From contig JANFNE010000007.1 in the NCBI GenBank assembly GCA_024867545.1, forward strand, positions 1,116,001 to 1,180,000: a stretch of DNA of 64,000 bases, read 5' to 3'. The stretch's first letter is position 1. Every line of letters starts with the position of its first letter. Under the pieces are notes generated by a model. That model searched no databases. It worked only from the letters and a program-made list of their open reading frames with translations, and was not told the DNA's origin. The position numbers were made by a program, and so were the translations under genes. Below are positions 31,714-41,743 of this stretch, piece by piece. This DNA comes from Phytopythium helicoides (taxonomy: Eukaryota; Oomycota; Peronosporomycetes; Pythiales; Pythiaceae).

Positions 31714-32438
31714 CTAGTTTTGCTTGCGTGTTCTACTTCGCAGGGACTTTCGTGGCCCTCCCGTCACCAGCTCGTCCACCTCTCCGCACGACGCTCGTCG
31801 ACGCTTGCGTGGCCTCCCTCGTCGCTTCGGCGGCACCTCCGCGGAATCAACGTCACCCTTGACCGATTCGTCGCCGGAAGCTTCATCATCTACTGATAAC
31901 TCAACTGCAGACCCTCCCGAACCCTCTTGGGGCGGGAGGCTTCTTGGATGCAGGAAGGTTGCGGCGACGGTCGGTTGCGCGATCACGAGCACAGGTTTGG
32001 CGTTCTCCACTCCTTCCTCCGTCTTGATGTTGTCTTGGGCCGAGAGCAAGGCGATCAAAGGGTCCAGGTCCCCCACGCACGAGAACTTGGCCAGCAGCAG
32101 CTTGGCGAGCTCGTCTGGACTCGTCCTGCTGCTGTTGCTGTGGAGCTTGGAGTTGAGCTCGGCGATCTCCAGCTCTGCGGTCTGCAGCTTGCGCTTGGTC
32201 ACCTCCAGCTCTCTGACTAGCTCGTCCACCGCCTCCAGCTGCGCTCGCACGCCCTCCTCCAGTCTCCGCCGCGCGCCGCTCACGGCCTGAGCCAGCGCGT
32301 CGCTGCCGGTTGGCTGCTCATTTCGCTCTCGATTCGCCAATTCGCGCGCTGGAGCCGCACAGGAGTCGTCAGCACCGACCAGTAGGACGAGCGCGCGCGC
32401 CCGCCGCTCTCACCAGTCGCATCGGCGCCCGCCTGCAT
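31714..32438 (-). CDS. coil protein with AT-hook (short coil/W relative)
   Basis: The long ORF (31714-32340) has no Met at all, so an upstream exon is needed. A good model is join(31714..32348, 32414..32438) on the minus strand. A 25-nt first exon (ATG at 32438, MQAGADAT) is joined through a 65-nt intron (GTGAGA...CTCCAG) to ARELANRERNE, giving 219 residues. The protein has a coiled coil (EAVDELVRELEVTKRKLQ), the motif FSCVGDLDPLIALL that matches CVGDVELLRQLL in the 40205 gene, an acidic Ser-rich linker, and an AT-hook (PPKRRGRPRKRRR) with a basic tail. It is probably a nuclear DNA-binding member of the coil family that lacks the Trp-rich C-domain. It shares a divergent promoter with the RhoGAP gene. 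Confidence 0.7.
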
Positions 32439-32602
32439 GCTCCCCGCGCTGGCAAGGCGTCGCCCGGGAAAGTCTGGCGGCCGCGGAGGCTTGAAGCCTC
32501 TATGGTCCTGTTCTATATGTGCTATCCATGTGGTATATAGGGAAATACGAACTGTTTATATCGGACTTTGGCGGAGGAAAGATCCAAGAGGTGCAAGCGC
32601 GG
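32439..32602. promoter_or_regulatory. divergent promoter region
   Basis: About 160 bp separate the first-exon ATG of the minus-strand AT-hook gene (32438) from the chosen ATG of the PH-RhoGAP gene (32603). The plus frame is open from 32519, so an earlier Met at 32519 or 32528 is possible. No specific element was recognised. Confidence 0.4.
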
Positions 32603-35176
32603 ATGGCGAGCGCCGCCGCGGCCTTCAGCGCGCGCTTCCGGCGCGGACAGGAGGCGCCCAAGGCCGCGGCGCGTGTGGGCGAGATCCTGAGCGACAGCTC
32701 CGACGGCTCGGAGCTCGCGGAGGCGCCGGAGCGGCGGCGGGGCGAGCGGCGCGCGAGGAGCGACGCGTCGTCGTCCGAGTCTCGCGTGGAGCCCAAGGCG
32801 GCGCCCGCGTCCGCCAGGAGGAGCAGGCAGGCCAAGCGCAGCGGCAGCAGGAAGTGGTACAGCGACTCGGACAGCGGAGAGGAGGGAGGAGGGCCCGCGG
32901 CCTCGCTCAAGCGGCCGGAGGGGAGCGCGGAAGCGGCGCCAGCGCGGTCAAGTGCGGAGCCGTCGGCAGCAGAGGCTGGAGAGGCGAAGGCGAGTGATGC
33001 GGCTGGTGAGCCACTCAAGGAGGGAGACCAGGGCGGTGAGAAGCAGAGCGGCTCGATACGAGCGCTCGGGAAGGACGGACCGAAGCTCAAGCGGCTCATA
33101 GACGTCGCTGACGAGAGGAAAGACACCGACGCGATCGACACGAGCGGCGGACAGATACTGTCGCCGTTGTCAGACTCGGACATGCCTCTAGCAGTACCTG
33201 CGGCACCTCCACAGCTTCCTGGAAAGAAACAGAGCAGCTTCCAGAAGCTTATGGCGAAAACCAAGACGCTGTCGCCGTTCGCTGCTCGGAGTAAGGCTTT
33301 GGATGCTGCGTCTGCCCCAGCAACGCCAGCAGCGATCGGTAGCCGCTCTTCTTCGATGGCGAGTGAAATTCACAACGAGAACCGACCTTCGAGTGCTAGT
33401 ACGTCGGAGAATCCTCCCGAGCCGACGATTCCCAGTCGTGCACAGAGCACCAGCGGGTCAGAGAGATCAATCAGCCAGCGTCGAGGCTCAAAGTTGCAGG
33501 TCACGACCACGGATCTAGAGAAGCCAAAAGTTGTTGAGAGTGGTGTGGTTTCTTCGGACGGACCACCAATGTCGGGAAAAAGTAATGCCAGCGAAGTTGG
33601 TGGCCAAGCTCCAATGCCGATCATCAATCGGCGAACGAGTCGATTGAAGCAATCGCCTTCACACTCGGACTACAGTGGAGGCGGCAACAACACTCCTCGA
33701 AACGAAGCCGCACAACCGGTTGCACCAATGGAGGTGCCAGTGCAGCGAACGTTCAGCTATGAGACGCCAGATTCGATGAGTCCAGGGCAGCGAAAGCAGC
33801 CAGGTGCATTTCCTGGACATCCTGGCAGCGGTGTGATATTGGAAGGCTGGCTTCGACAGAAACAACGTCGAGGAATGAAGGGTATGAAGAAGTGGAACTC
33901 GCGCTACTTCGTGTTGTACGCCAAAACCAACGAGATTCGGTACTATGCGGATGTCGTGCCGTCGGCTTGGGGTCCGATTCCACTCGGAGAGATCGGATCG
34001 ATCTCCTTGCGGCTGATCCAACGCATCGGCAAACCAAGTCATCCTAAGTATAAGGGGTGCCGATTTGACATCACTTGCCGAAACACGTGGGGTACTCACT
34101 ACGCTGACGACTACGTGTCGTCCGACGACGAGAATAATAATGAGGAGCCCAACAACACTAACAACAACAATGCGGCCAACGGGAAGACCGAAAAGAGCGG
34201 TACGCCGAAGTCGTCACGCGTTTACAGCTTGATTGCTGACTCGCCTCAAGTGACGGTAACGTGGGTGAATGTGCTTGACTCAATGCTGGTGAGAAGCGCA
34301 AACAGTCCGAGACCAGACGTGAATTCACCGGGTGTGTCAGGAAATAACAAAATGAAGAAGGTGCCACCGTCGAAAGCCATTTCACGCCGGCGATCTAGCG
34401 CGCTGGATATGGAGACGGTGGTGCTATACGGCCCAGGGGAGTCTGTTCCTAGTGCTGTGAGTCATTCGATTCACTACATATTCAATTCGTCCCCGGGGGT
34501 CGAGACACCTCATTTCTACGAGCTTGACGCAGATCCGGCAAAGCTGAAGGTGAGGCGTTCTGCGAGTATTTTCAGTGTGAGAGTATCTGACCGCTGTACG
34601 ATTTCTAGGCTGCACTAAAGTTCCTGAACAGATACGCAGAGGGAGACTCGGCACCAGCTCAAAAGCCTAGCAAGGAAGAACTGGCTGAGGTATTAGATCC
34701 AGTCACAGCAGGTGGAATCGTGAAGATGTGGCTCCGTCAGCTCGAGCAGCCTTTGGTCCCATTCGAGATGTATGCTGATTTCAAGACGGTGGCTGTCGAC
34801 GCTGCCGTCGAGACTTTTGACCTCTCTCGCAACCTGAAAGCACTTCTCGGTGCTCTTCCGGCAAAGAATAGGTATATATACACGGTGCATCAAGGGATAT
34901 CAACCCCGGGACTTTGTTTAATGAGCGTGCGTTGTGATGGCCAGGTCTATGCTGGGGAGTTTGCTCTTCCACCTGAACGACGTCAATGCGTACGCGTCTG
35001 CCAACGAGATGGACGCGGCGTTGCTAGCTAAACTCTTCGCCGACTATATCCTCCGCCCTCGCACGGAAGACACCGGCTCCGAAAGCGCGCGGACAGACGT
35101 GGAGAAGCTCGTGGTGGAGATGATCGCGCACGTCGACTCGTACATCGACGAGAGCGAGATCGAGGGTCAGACGTGA
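32603..35176 (+). CDS. PH-RhoGAP domain protein, probably without the arginine finger
   Basis: The model is join(32603..34549, 34609..34871, 34945..35176), 813 residues, and all joints keep the frame. The first ~410 residues are disordered and Ser/Arg/acidic-rich. A PH domain follows (GVILEGWLRQKQRRGMKGMK, WNSRYFVLYAKTNEIRYY), interrupted by an Asn-rich insertion (NNEEPNNTNNNNAANG). The C-terminus is RhoGAP-like: IHYIFNSSPGVETPHFYELD, GGIVKMWLRQLEQPLVPFEM, LKALLGALPAKNRSMLGSLL, HLNDVNAYASANEMDAALLA. Where RhoGAPs have the catalytic Arg (G-I-F-R), this protein reads PHFYELDAD. It may therefore bind Rho-family GTPases at membranes without stimulating hydrolysis. It is convergent with the NAA38-like gene. 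Confidence 0.8.
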
Positions 35177-35235
35177 AGAAAGTGGGAATCAAGTGTATCG
35201 ATACGTTCAGGTGTGGTGCGTGCTCTTGCTGCAGT

Positions 35236-35688
35236 TCATATCGCGAGTCCCGCACTCGTGGCCGTGGATGGCAGCACCTTCATGTGCACGATGCGTTTTC
35301 CGGGCACGAGGACCATGCCAAGTGCTCTGCCGCCCAAGGGCCGCCCGGCCGCCGCGATGGCCGCGAACTGCGCCTCCTCCTCCTCGTCCACGACCTGGCG
35401 CGCCTGCTTGTCCTTGGAGGGCGCTCGCAGCGGCTGGAACTCGCGCGCGTCCTTGACGATCACGTTCTGGTGCTTGTCGAAGCAGTGGAAGTAGCCCACG
35501 ACCTCGCGGCCGTCCGCGATCTTGATGCGCACCACGGCGCCCAGCAGCCTCATGAGCCGCTGCGTGGCGTCGCCCACGGCTGCGTCCTTGGCCTGCACCA
35601 GCGGCTCGAGCTGCGGCTCGGCCCCGTCGGCGCCTGGGCGCAGCGCCACCTGCGCCTTGCCGTTGAGCGAGAGCACGGCGGACGCCAT
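35236..35688 (-). CDS. NAA38: Sm-like protein, NatC auxiliary subunit NAA38 (LSMD1)-like
   Basis: The protein has 150 residues from ATG 35688 (MASAVLSLNGKAQ). The core is an Sm fold: TQRLMRLLGAVVRIKIADGR (Sm1 beta strands), GYFHCFDKHQNVIVKDARE (with the D-x-H-x-N-hydrophobic pattern), and the second motif LGMVLVPGKRIVHMKV (Sm2, G-K-R in the RG position). The Ala/Glu-rich insertion between Sm1 and Sm2 is typical of LSMD1/NAA38 rather than of spliceosomal LSm proteins. The expected role is the accessory subunit of the NatC N-terminal acetyltransferase on ribosomes. A generic LSm protein is the alternative. Its ATG lies 52 bp from that of the divergent Cys-rich gene. Confidence 0.75.
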   Translation of the reverse strand: MASAVLSLNGKAQVALRPGADGAEPQLEPLVQAKDAAVGDATQRLMRLLGAVVRIKIADGREVVGYFHCFDKHQNVIVKDAREFQPLRAPSKDKQARQVVDEEEEAQFAAIAAAGRPLGGRALGMVLVPGKRIVHMKVLPSTATSAGLAI

Positions 35689-35740
35689 GGCGAGTGCAAA
35701 TGCGCGTCACAAAACCGAGAGAAAAGTGAGACTTTCCGAC

Positions 35741-36298
35741 ATGGAGGAACCGGTGGTGATGGCGTGTTGGCGGTGCGAGCAGCGGCTGCGGGACATGGCC
35801 AAGGTGGACGCCAAGTGCGTGCAGCCCAAGTCCCGCCTCAAGTGTGCGTGCTGCAGGCGGGAGTACCCGCGCCAGTACTTTAGCAAGAACCAACGGAGGC
35901 CGTTCATCTTGGCCAAGCGGTGTGTAGAGTGCGCTCATGGCGGACCCCAGTTGTACGAGGAAATCATGAAGGAGGACGAGTACGTCAAGGTCAAGGCGGC
36001 CTACGACGCCAAGATCGATGCCCAGCGAAGGCAAGTGGACCCGCACTACGCCGAGCGGGCCAACGCTAGGGCCGTGTCGAGGGCCAGGCGGAACTTCCGC
36101 AAGCAGCTGGACAAGCAGATCGAGGCCAAGTTTGAAAAGGAGCGCAGCAAGATCCGCGAGGGACTGCTGGAGCAGCAGCGCCAGGACCGCCTCGAGGCCG
36201 AGCAGCTTGCCAAGGAGCTCGAGATGGAGGTCAAGCAGATGGAGGAAAGAGGGGAGATTTCGGCGAGCAAGCCCGCCAAGAAGCGCAAGCGGAGCTGA
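35741..36298 (+). CDS. Cys-rich (Stc1-like zinc-binding) protein with coiled-coil tail
   Basis: The protein has 185 residues from ATG 35741 (MEEPVVMACWRC). An in-frame upstream ATG at 35687 would overlap the start codon of the minus-strand neighbour, so it is less likely. The N-terminus has three Cys pairs: CWRC, then CACCRREYPRQYFSKNQ and CVEC. This is a zinc-binding arrangement that recalls the Stc1 domain (C-x2-C...F-x-K-N-Q...C-x2-C). The rest is a long charged helix (EAKFEKERSKIREGLLEQQR, EQLAKELEMEVKQMEER) ending in a nuclear-localisation-like KKRKRS. It is probably a nuclear adaptor protein. The Stc1 assignment is tentative. Confidence 0.65.
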   Translation: MEEPVVMACWRCEQRLRDMAKVDAKCVQPKSRLKCACCRREYPRQYFSKNQRRPFILAKRCVECAHGGPQLYEEIMKEDEYVKVKAAYDAKIDAQRRQVDPHYAERANARAVSRARRNFRKQLDKQIEAKFEKERSKIREGLLEQQRQDRLEAEQLAKELEMEVKQMEERGEISASKPAKKRKRS

Positions 36299-37068
36299 TG
36301 TGGACGGTCGACGTCGTGAAAGTAGCACATGCGCTCGTCATAGACTCACTAGACAACATGATGCGTGGTGACGATAGAGTTGGTGATTTGCAGATGACGA
36401 TGAGGCATCAACGTTAGTGTCGCGGTGCATGGACACAGCGTTTCATTGCCAACTAGCTCTTTCGAAGGTAGTGATGCACAAGTCGAATTGTCCTCGTAGC
36501 GTCGTGGCGTAGCTCCTCGCGTTGGTCAGATCTCTCCGGAGCAAGAACTGGCTAGATGGAGAGTCCATTGCGAACTTCGACCGTCACGACTTGTTGGTCG
36601 GTTTGTCATGGGCCATAGAGAAGCGTGGGGCCAGCGATCTCTGCGAGTCTGGTGGCGCGATCAAGGAATGCAGGCGACGGAAGAACGTTGTGGGTTGCTG
36701 CGCAAGCCATCTTTCTCCTTCTCGAACCCTGAGAGGGAAAACTTAGCCACAGAAAAGCAGCCACAGAAAACCGCCCATAGTTTTTACGGCTCCACAAGCG
36801 CAGATTACCAATGCGTCGTTGCGAATCATAATATACAATTTACAAGTAGTTCCCGAATCGCGCGACCTCGAAAACGCACTTTTAGACGGCGAATAACGCC
36901 AAGGAAATGCTTGGCGCGTGAACCAGGTTTTTTTTTGGCGGGCTTGACGGGCCGCTTTTTGACTTGGCTTCAGTATACCGCGCTCGGTTTTTTTTTCCTC
37001 TTCCACTGCCACTTTTCAGCTCGCCAGATAAGCAGCAAGACCCGCGCGTGCGTCGCTCGCTGCAGGCC
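36299..37068. other. intergenic
   Basis: About 770 bp between same-strand genes. Short ORFs only. T-rich pyrimidine tracts near 36,930 and 36,990 lie just upstream of the next ATG and are likely promoter/UTR sequence. Confidence 0.4.
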
Positions 37069-39906
37069 ATGGCGCAGGGCGGCGGCGGCCGAGACGCGTC
37101 CATCGCGTCCATCCTGGCGGACGTCGAGTTCTTCGAGGCCAAGTTCGGGTCCACGGCGGCCGCGCGCGCCAAGATCGAGGCGCAGGAGCAGGAGATTGCG
37201 GCGCTGCGGCGAGAGGCGGCCGAGCTGCACAGGGGCGTCGCGCCGCCGGACAGAGAGGCTCCGCTGCTGCGTTTGCAGGTGCGGCAGCTGCAAAGGGAGC
37301 TCGAGGGCTGCAAGGACGCCAACGTGGACCTGCGCGGGGCCGTCGTCAAGCTGCAGCTCAAGGCGAGGAAGCTCGAGGACAGGGCCGGGCTCTATAAGGA
37401 CCAGACGCTGCAGCTGCAGACCAACTGCAGGACCGCCACCATCAGGACGGCCGCGCTACGCGTGCAGCTGGATGAGGCGTTGGAGAAGGCTGGACGACCA
37501 AACGAGCTGGTGAAGCAGGTCAAGGAGATGGAGCGACAGATCGACGCCGCCAACCTCAGGAACAGCACGCTGCGAGGACAGGTTTCGGGGCTCCGGAAAA
37601 GCCTCGAGACGGCAGAAACCCATTTGGTTGCTCTACGTGCCCGCCACTCGCCAAACGCGCTTCTGAACCACATCCAGAGCGAGTTCATGTGTGTCGGCGC
37701 GTTGCATTTGCTGCGCAAAGCTCTTACGCGTTACTATGAGGGAGCCACGCCACAGAAGCCCAAGACGTCTCGTGCCGTCTACTTGGCTATCCATGAAGGA
37801 GCTCCAGAGGGACCACTTGGTGCTGACTCGGCGGCATTGACAAACCAGAAGCCTGTATCTGCGGCGTCAACCCAACGCTCACCCGCTGTATCCACGTTGG
37901 GACTGGCTGATTCTTCGTCGTTGAGATCACAGAAAACATCACCAGAGCGTACTGATTCCTTTTTACGTCCTCGTGATGTGCACCTGAGTGTGGAGACCAA
38001 GAGTACTGCTGCAACTTCATATCGGAAGTCAAGTCCTCCTGTGAGGTCGCAAGCGTTGAGCGACTTATTAGAACTTGATCGGATAGGGCAGAGCAACAAG
38101 AGGATGCGGGATAGTGCGGCAGGTCGATGGACATCGCCGCTCTCGCGTTTGTTATCTCGACCATCGGAGAACAAGACTATTGATCTGCTCGACGATGATG
38201 AAGACTGGCTATCGTTCGGAAGGCGAAAACGAAAACGGGAGCGCCAGCAAGACCAACCCCGGACATCCATTTCTCCGCACGATGATGACGTCAAGGTGTT
38301 GCATCCATTGAGCTTACAACCGTCAAAACGTCACCGATCCTCTCTCACCCCAAGTGAAGACAGGGCGGCGAGGTGGGCTAATACTGCGCGCCAACACTCC
38401 TCTGTGGAGGTAACTAAAACACACACCTCAGTGAAGTCGTCGACATCATTGATAGCTCCAGGCTCGTCGTTACAAAAGACTTCAGCGATGGCGGCATCGA
38501 CAATAACAGCAATGGAGAAATCCCGATCGAGATCTGTTTATGAGAAATCAATGGAGTACCTGGAGGCAAAAGCCAAAGAAGCCAAACGAAGAGAAGCTAG
38601 GGAAGCCAAACGAAGAGAAACCCGGGAAGCCAAGCTAAGAGAAGCCACGGAATTCAAGCTTAGAGAAACGACCGGGACTGCTGGTGTAAATGGCAAGACC
38701 ACCAATGAGCTTATTGCAGCCAAGTATTCCTCCAAGAGTAAAGTAGAATCAAGTATTTCCAGCGGCCGGCAGGTGCTCAAGAACGTGGGCTCCGGATCGA
38801 CACCAAGACCAGTATCCGCGCCATCTGCGTCAAGCTTAGCTGAACAGACCGGCAAGAATCGTGAGACTCTAGCGCAAAGTCCTGGCATCGCTCGTCCAGT
38901 ATCAGCCCCCAGCACATCTGAAAAGGCAACAACAGACGGGCTGCTCGACATGGTGACAGCAAACTATGGATCCGTTGCTGCGGAAGGACGAGCAGCTGGG
39001 TTGGATTCCACTGATGTTGACGTGGAATCATCATCTCCGTCATCCTCACCAGTGGCTCCTGCTGCTCGTCCAACTGACATCAAAACGGCTTCGGCAGCAC
39101 CCTCAGTTGCATCAGTAAACATGAAGGCGAAGGAATCGAAGCGCCCATACGGTCGTCGCACACGCGGAACTGCCAAGGATGAAATTTCACCCGCTCCAGC
39201 AGGTTCCGCTCGCTCTGCCAAAGACGTCTTGGTGAAGCAAATCATCGAGTGGCCGTCGGACCGCCGCAACGTGATCAGTCTCAAGCAGAGTGCGATGTTT
39301 CTTACGCTGAAAGGAATTGAGGCACTTGAAAAGGCCGAGCCTTGGAACGACATGTTCTTGCGCCGTCCGCGCCACAGCATGCTGTTCAACCCTGAAGAGC
39401 TGAGCGAGCGGGGCAAGAAATGGCTCAAAGCAACGCTGCGAATCCAATTCGTGCTTCGTCGCGAGTTTTGGGAGCGCCTGCACTGGTTGCCGATCAGCGA
39501 GACTGTGTGTGTTGGCACCGAATGGACCAAGTATCGCAAAGCGCGCACGCGCCGAGCGTCGTACGCTGCTCGTGTGTGGCGGAAGCTTTACGAAGAGTCG
39601 ATTGAGCTCATGGCGACCGGCGCTCTTCGCGACGACGTGTGGTGCGACCCCGCGCTGTGGTACATGCCTGCATCGCCTGTATCGTGGCTGCCCAAGTCAG
39701 ATGACCTGTTGGCCGAGCTCAACGCCGAGGACTACGAGCATCCGTCGCGAACGTACTTTACTCTGTCGCCGACGTGGCACCCGTTCTTCCAGATCGAGCT
39801 CTACGCCAAGCTTGCCGACACAAAGTACCTTCTCCCGTCATTCTCGCCCCACCAAGACGCACCTGCGAAGCCCGCCGACGCTGCAGATGAAGCCGGCCAA
39901 GCCTAG
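37069..39906 (+). CDS. coil/W-family protein, long form
   Basis: The protein has 945 residues from ATG 37069 (MAQGGGGRDASIAS). The frame is open upstream but has no ATG. Residues ~20-230 are coiled coil (KIEAQEQEIAALRREAAEL, LLRLQVRQLQRELEGCKDAN, QVKEMERQIDAANLRNSTL). The family motif follows (EFMCVGALHLLRKAL). A very long Ser-rich disordered linker contains a Lys/Arg/Glu repeat (EAKRREAREAKRRETREAK). The C-terminal Trp-rich domain has EKAEPWNDMFLRRPRHSM, FVLRREFWERLHWLP, RDDVWCDPALWYMP and HPFFQIELY. It is paired head-to-tail, ~300 bp apart, with the AT-hook member at 40205. The inferred role is as nuclear coiled-coil proteins of unknown function. Confidence 0.75.
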   Translation: MAQGGGGRDASIASILADVEFFEAKFGSTAAARAKIEAQEQEIAALRREAAELHRGVAPPDREAPLLRLQVRQLQRELEGCKDANVDLRGAVVKLQLKARKLEDRAGLYKDQTLQLQTNCRTATIRTAALRVQLDEALEKAGRPNELVKQVKEMERQIDAANLRNSTLRGQVSGLRKSLETAETHLVALRARHSPNALLNHIQSEFMCVGALHLLRKALTRYYEGATPQKPKTSRAVYLAIHEGAPEGPLGADSAALTNQKPVSAASTQRSPAVSTLGLADSSSLRSQKTSPERTDSFLRPRDVHLSVETKSTAATSYRKSSPPVRSQALSDLLELDRIGQSNKRMRDSAAGRWTSPLSRLLSRPSENKTIDLLDDDEDWLSFGRRKRKRERQQDQPRTSISPHDDDVKVLHPLSLQPSKRHRSSLTPSEDRAARWANTARQHSSVEVTKTHTSVKSSTSLIAPGSSLQKTSAMAASTITAMEKSRSRSVYEKSMEYLEAKAKEAKRREAREAKRRETREAKLREATEFKLRETTGTAGVNGKTTNELIAAKYSSKSKVESSISSGRQVLKNVGSGSTPRPVSAPSASSLAEQTGKNRETLAQSPGIARPVSAPSTSEKATTDGLLDMVTANYGSVAAEGRAAGLDSTDVDVESSSPSSSPVAPAARPTDIKTASAAPSVASVNMKAKESKRPYGRRTRGTAKDEISPAPAGSARSAKDVLVKQIIEWPSDRRNVISLKQSAMFLTLKGIEALEKAEPWNDMFLRRPRHSMLFNPEELSERGKKWLKATLRIQFVLRREFWERLHWLPISETVCVGTEWTKYRKARTRRASYAARVWRKLYEESIELMATGALRDDVWCDPALWYMPASPVSWLPKSDDLLAELNAEDYEHPSRTYFTLSPTWHPFFQIELYAKLADTKYLLPSFSPHQDAPAKPADAADEAGQA

Positions 39907-40204
39907 ATGAACCTCGTTGAAGTGAGTCCAGAGCGTTGGCTACACTGCGATGGCTACACATCGTGTCGGCGATGGGTGCACGTCCAATCTACTCCAAGGT
40001 GTTATTTATCTACGTTCTCCGACTATAAACCCTTCCACGGTAGTCTATTTCGCTCTGTTAATCCACTACGTTTCGGTCTCTCCGCCTCCCCTAGTACTCC
40101 ATCAAGTTAACTGCCGCCCGTCACGCGCGTTGATTGGCCGCGCCAACGGCAACTCTTCCATTTCGCCAAGATCCAACGGGCGGCCACTCCAGCTCCCGCC
40201 GGCC
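39907..40204. promoter_or_regulatory. intergenic/promoter of the 40205 gene
   Basis: About 300 bp between two coil/W genes on the same strand. An AT-rich patch (TTATTTATCTACG, ACTATAAACCC) near 40,000-40,030 could be the core promoter. The downstream frame is open through it, but ATG 40205 begins the family-like N-terminus. Confidence 0.4.
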
Positions 40205-41743
40205 ATGACGGAGGCCCCCGACGCGTCGGCGCGCGACCGCGCGTGGCTGCAGGCGGCGCTCAGGGACGCGGACGCGCTACTGGCGCGCTACGGCTCGCTG
40301 AGCGCCGTCCTGGAGCTCCTGGAGGCCCGTGAGGACGACGCGGCGACCGGAGACGGCGGGCTGAGGACGCGGCTGCGCGCGGTGGAGCGGCAGCGCGACG
40401 AGCTGCAGCGGCGCGTGGACGCGCTGGCGCCCGACGCGATCCTGCGGTTTCTCAAGCGGCGCGCGCACTGCGTGGGCGACGTGGAGCTGCTGCGGCAGCT
40501 GCTGGAGGAGTGCGCGACCGTTGGCGGATCGCCGGAGGAGGACGAGCAGAGGGGCGAGGTGCTCATGCTCAGCGTGCAGAGGATGCAGATCTCGCCGGCG
40601 CTGGCCGCGCTCTTCCCCGGAAGCGGACCCGTGACGCCGACGTCCGAGGCCCCCGTCGCGCCGTTCTCGATTGAGGCCGAGAAGAATCCGACCGTTGACG
40701 CAGAAGAAGAAGACGAGGAGGTACTCCAGCTGCTAAAGAATGAGCAGATCGGCACGCAGAGTAAAGAATCTGGCGGTGATCGAAGTGACGGCGCGGTGGA
40801 GAAGGAGCCTGTAGCGGATGCGACGCCAGTGAAGTCGCTGTCGCTGAACCCGCTGACTCACCAGCATGCTCGTAGCGAGTCTCCAGAGCAGTCCGAGTCG
40901 CGCAAGGTTTCACCACCGTCGGAGCAAGTCATTCCGCCACCTCCCAAAAAGCGCCGAGGCAGACCGCCAAAGGTTCGTACCGAGTCTCCAACGCGCAAGG
41001 TGTCGCCATCCTCTGAGCCATTGACCCCACCGCCACCAAAGAAGCGACGAGGAAGACCTCCAAAGAATGCTCCAAAGGCCACGCAAGATCCACCTGCCAA
41101 ACGGACGAGAAAAGAAGATGTGAGCCCACGGCAATTCCTCGAGTGGTCAGTTGAGAACGATGATACGCTCCCAGCTAAGGACAAGCCTGCAGCCAAACTG
41201 GAGCTCGAGTTTCGCGTAGTAGCGTCTCTTGATAGGGTCAAGCCGTGGGATGCTATGTACCGAGATCGACCGCGCGTTCTTCGGATTCCGGATCTCAACT
41301 GTCCTGAGGTGCTCGAGTGGGTTGCTCGCTGTTTGTCGACGCAGCACTCTCGCCGGCAGGCTCACTGGGAACGATTGCACTGGTTACCGGATGGTTGCTG
41401 CAGAGGCGTGCAGTGGGAAAAGTATAAGGAAGCACGCCAAGATCGTGCAACACTTGCCGATCGTGACTGGAAGAATTTGCTTGACGAGTCGAAGGAGCTT
41501 ATGGCGAAGGGATTACTTGCCGAAGATGTATGGTGCGACCCTGCACTGTGGCCGCTGCCGGAGAAACCAGTATTGCTGCTGCCAAAATCTGTTGATCTTC
41601 ATTCCCAAATCCGACAAGCCGACATGGATGAGCCGATGCGGGTGTACTACGTCAACAAGATGAAGACCCACCCATTCTTTGCCAATCCGGACCTTGTCGA
41701 GAAGTATTCTGAGCAGTACCCAGAACCCGATGCTGTGAGCTAG
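40205..41743 (+). CDS. coil/W-family protein with two AT-hooks
   Basis: The protein has 512 residues from ATG 40205 (MTEAPDASARDRAW). The N-terminal helical/coil region (LQAALRDADALLARYGSLSA, RAVERQRDELQRRVDALAP) is followed by the family motif AHCVGDVELLRQLLEE. An acidic linker then carries two nearly identical AT-hook segments (PPPPKKRRGRPPKVRTESP and PPPPKKRRGRPPKNAPK), which implies binding to the minor groove of AT-rich DNA. The C-terminal Trp-rich domain is complete: VKPWDAMYRDRPRVLR, RRQAHWERLHWLPDG, VQWEKYKEARQDRA, EDVWCDPALWPLPE, VYYVNKMKTHPFFANPDLVE. This is the clearest evidence that the family acts on chromatin. Confidence 0.75.
   Translation: MTEAPDASARDRAWLQAALRDADALLARYGSLSAVLELLEAREDDAATGDGGLRTRLRAVERQRDELQRRVDALAPDAILRFLKRRAHCVGDVELLRQLLEECATVGGSPEEDEQRGEVLMLSVQRMQISPALAALFPGSGPVTPTSEAPVAPFSIEAEKNPTVDAEEEDEEVLQLLKNEQIGTQSKESGGDRSDGAVEKEPVADATPVKSLSLNPLTHQHARSESPEQSESRKVSPPSEQVIPPPPKKRRGRPPKVRTESPTRKVSPSSEPLTPPPPKKRRGRPPKNAPKATQDPPAKRTRKEDVSPRQFLEWSVENDDTLPAKDKPAAKLELEFRVVASLDRVKPWDAMYRDRPRVLRIPDLNCPEVLEWVARCLSTQHSRRQAHWERLHWLPDGCCRGVQWEKYKEARQDRATLADRDWKNLLDESKELMAKGLLAEDVWCDPALWPLPEKPVLLLPKSVDLHSQIRQADMDEPMRVYYVNKMKTHPFFANPDLVEKYSEQYPEPDAVS

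Noticed and set aside
35207..36328. 373-residue minus-strand ORF opposite the Cys-rich gene
   Set aside because: It is antisense to a zinc-binding coiled-coil gene and overlaps the NAA38 gene in another frame. Its Leu/Arg-rich text is a by-product of GC-rich Lys/Glu codons.
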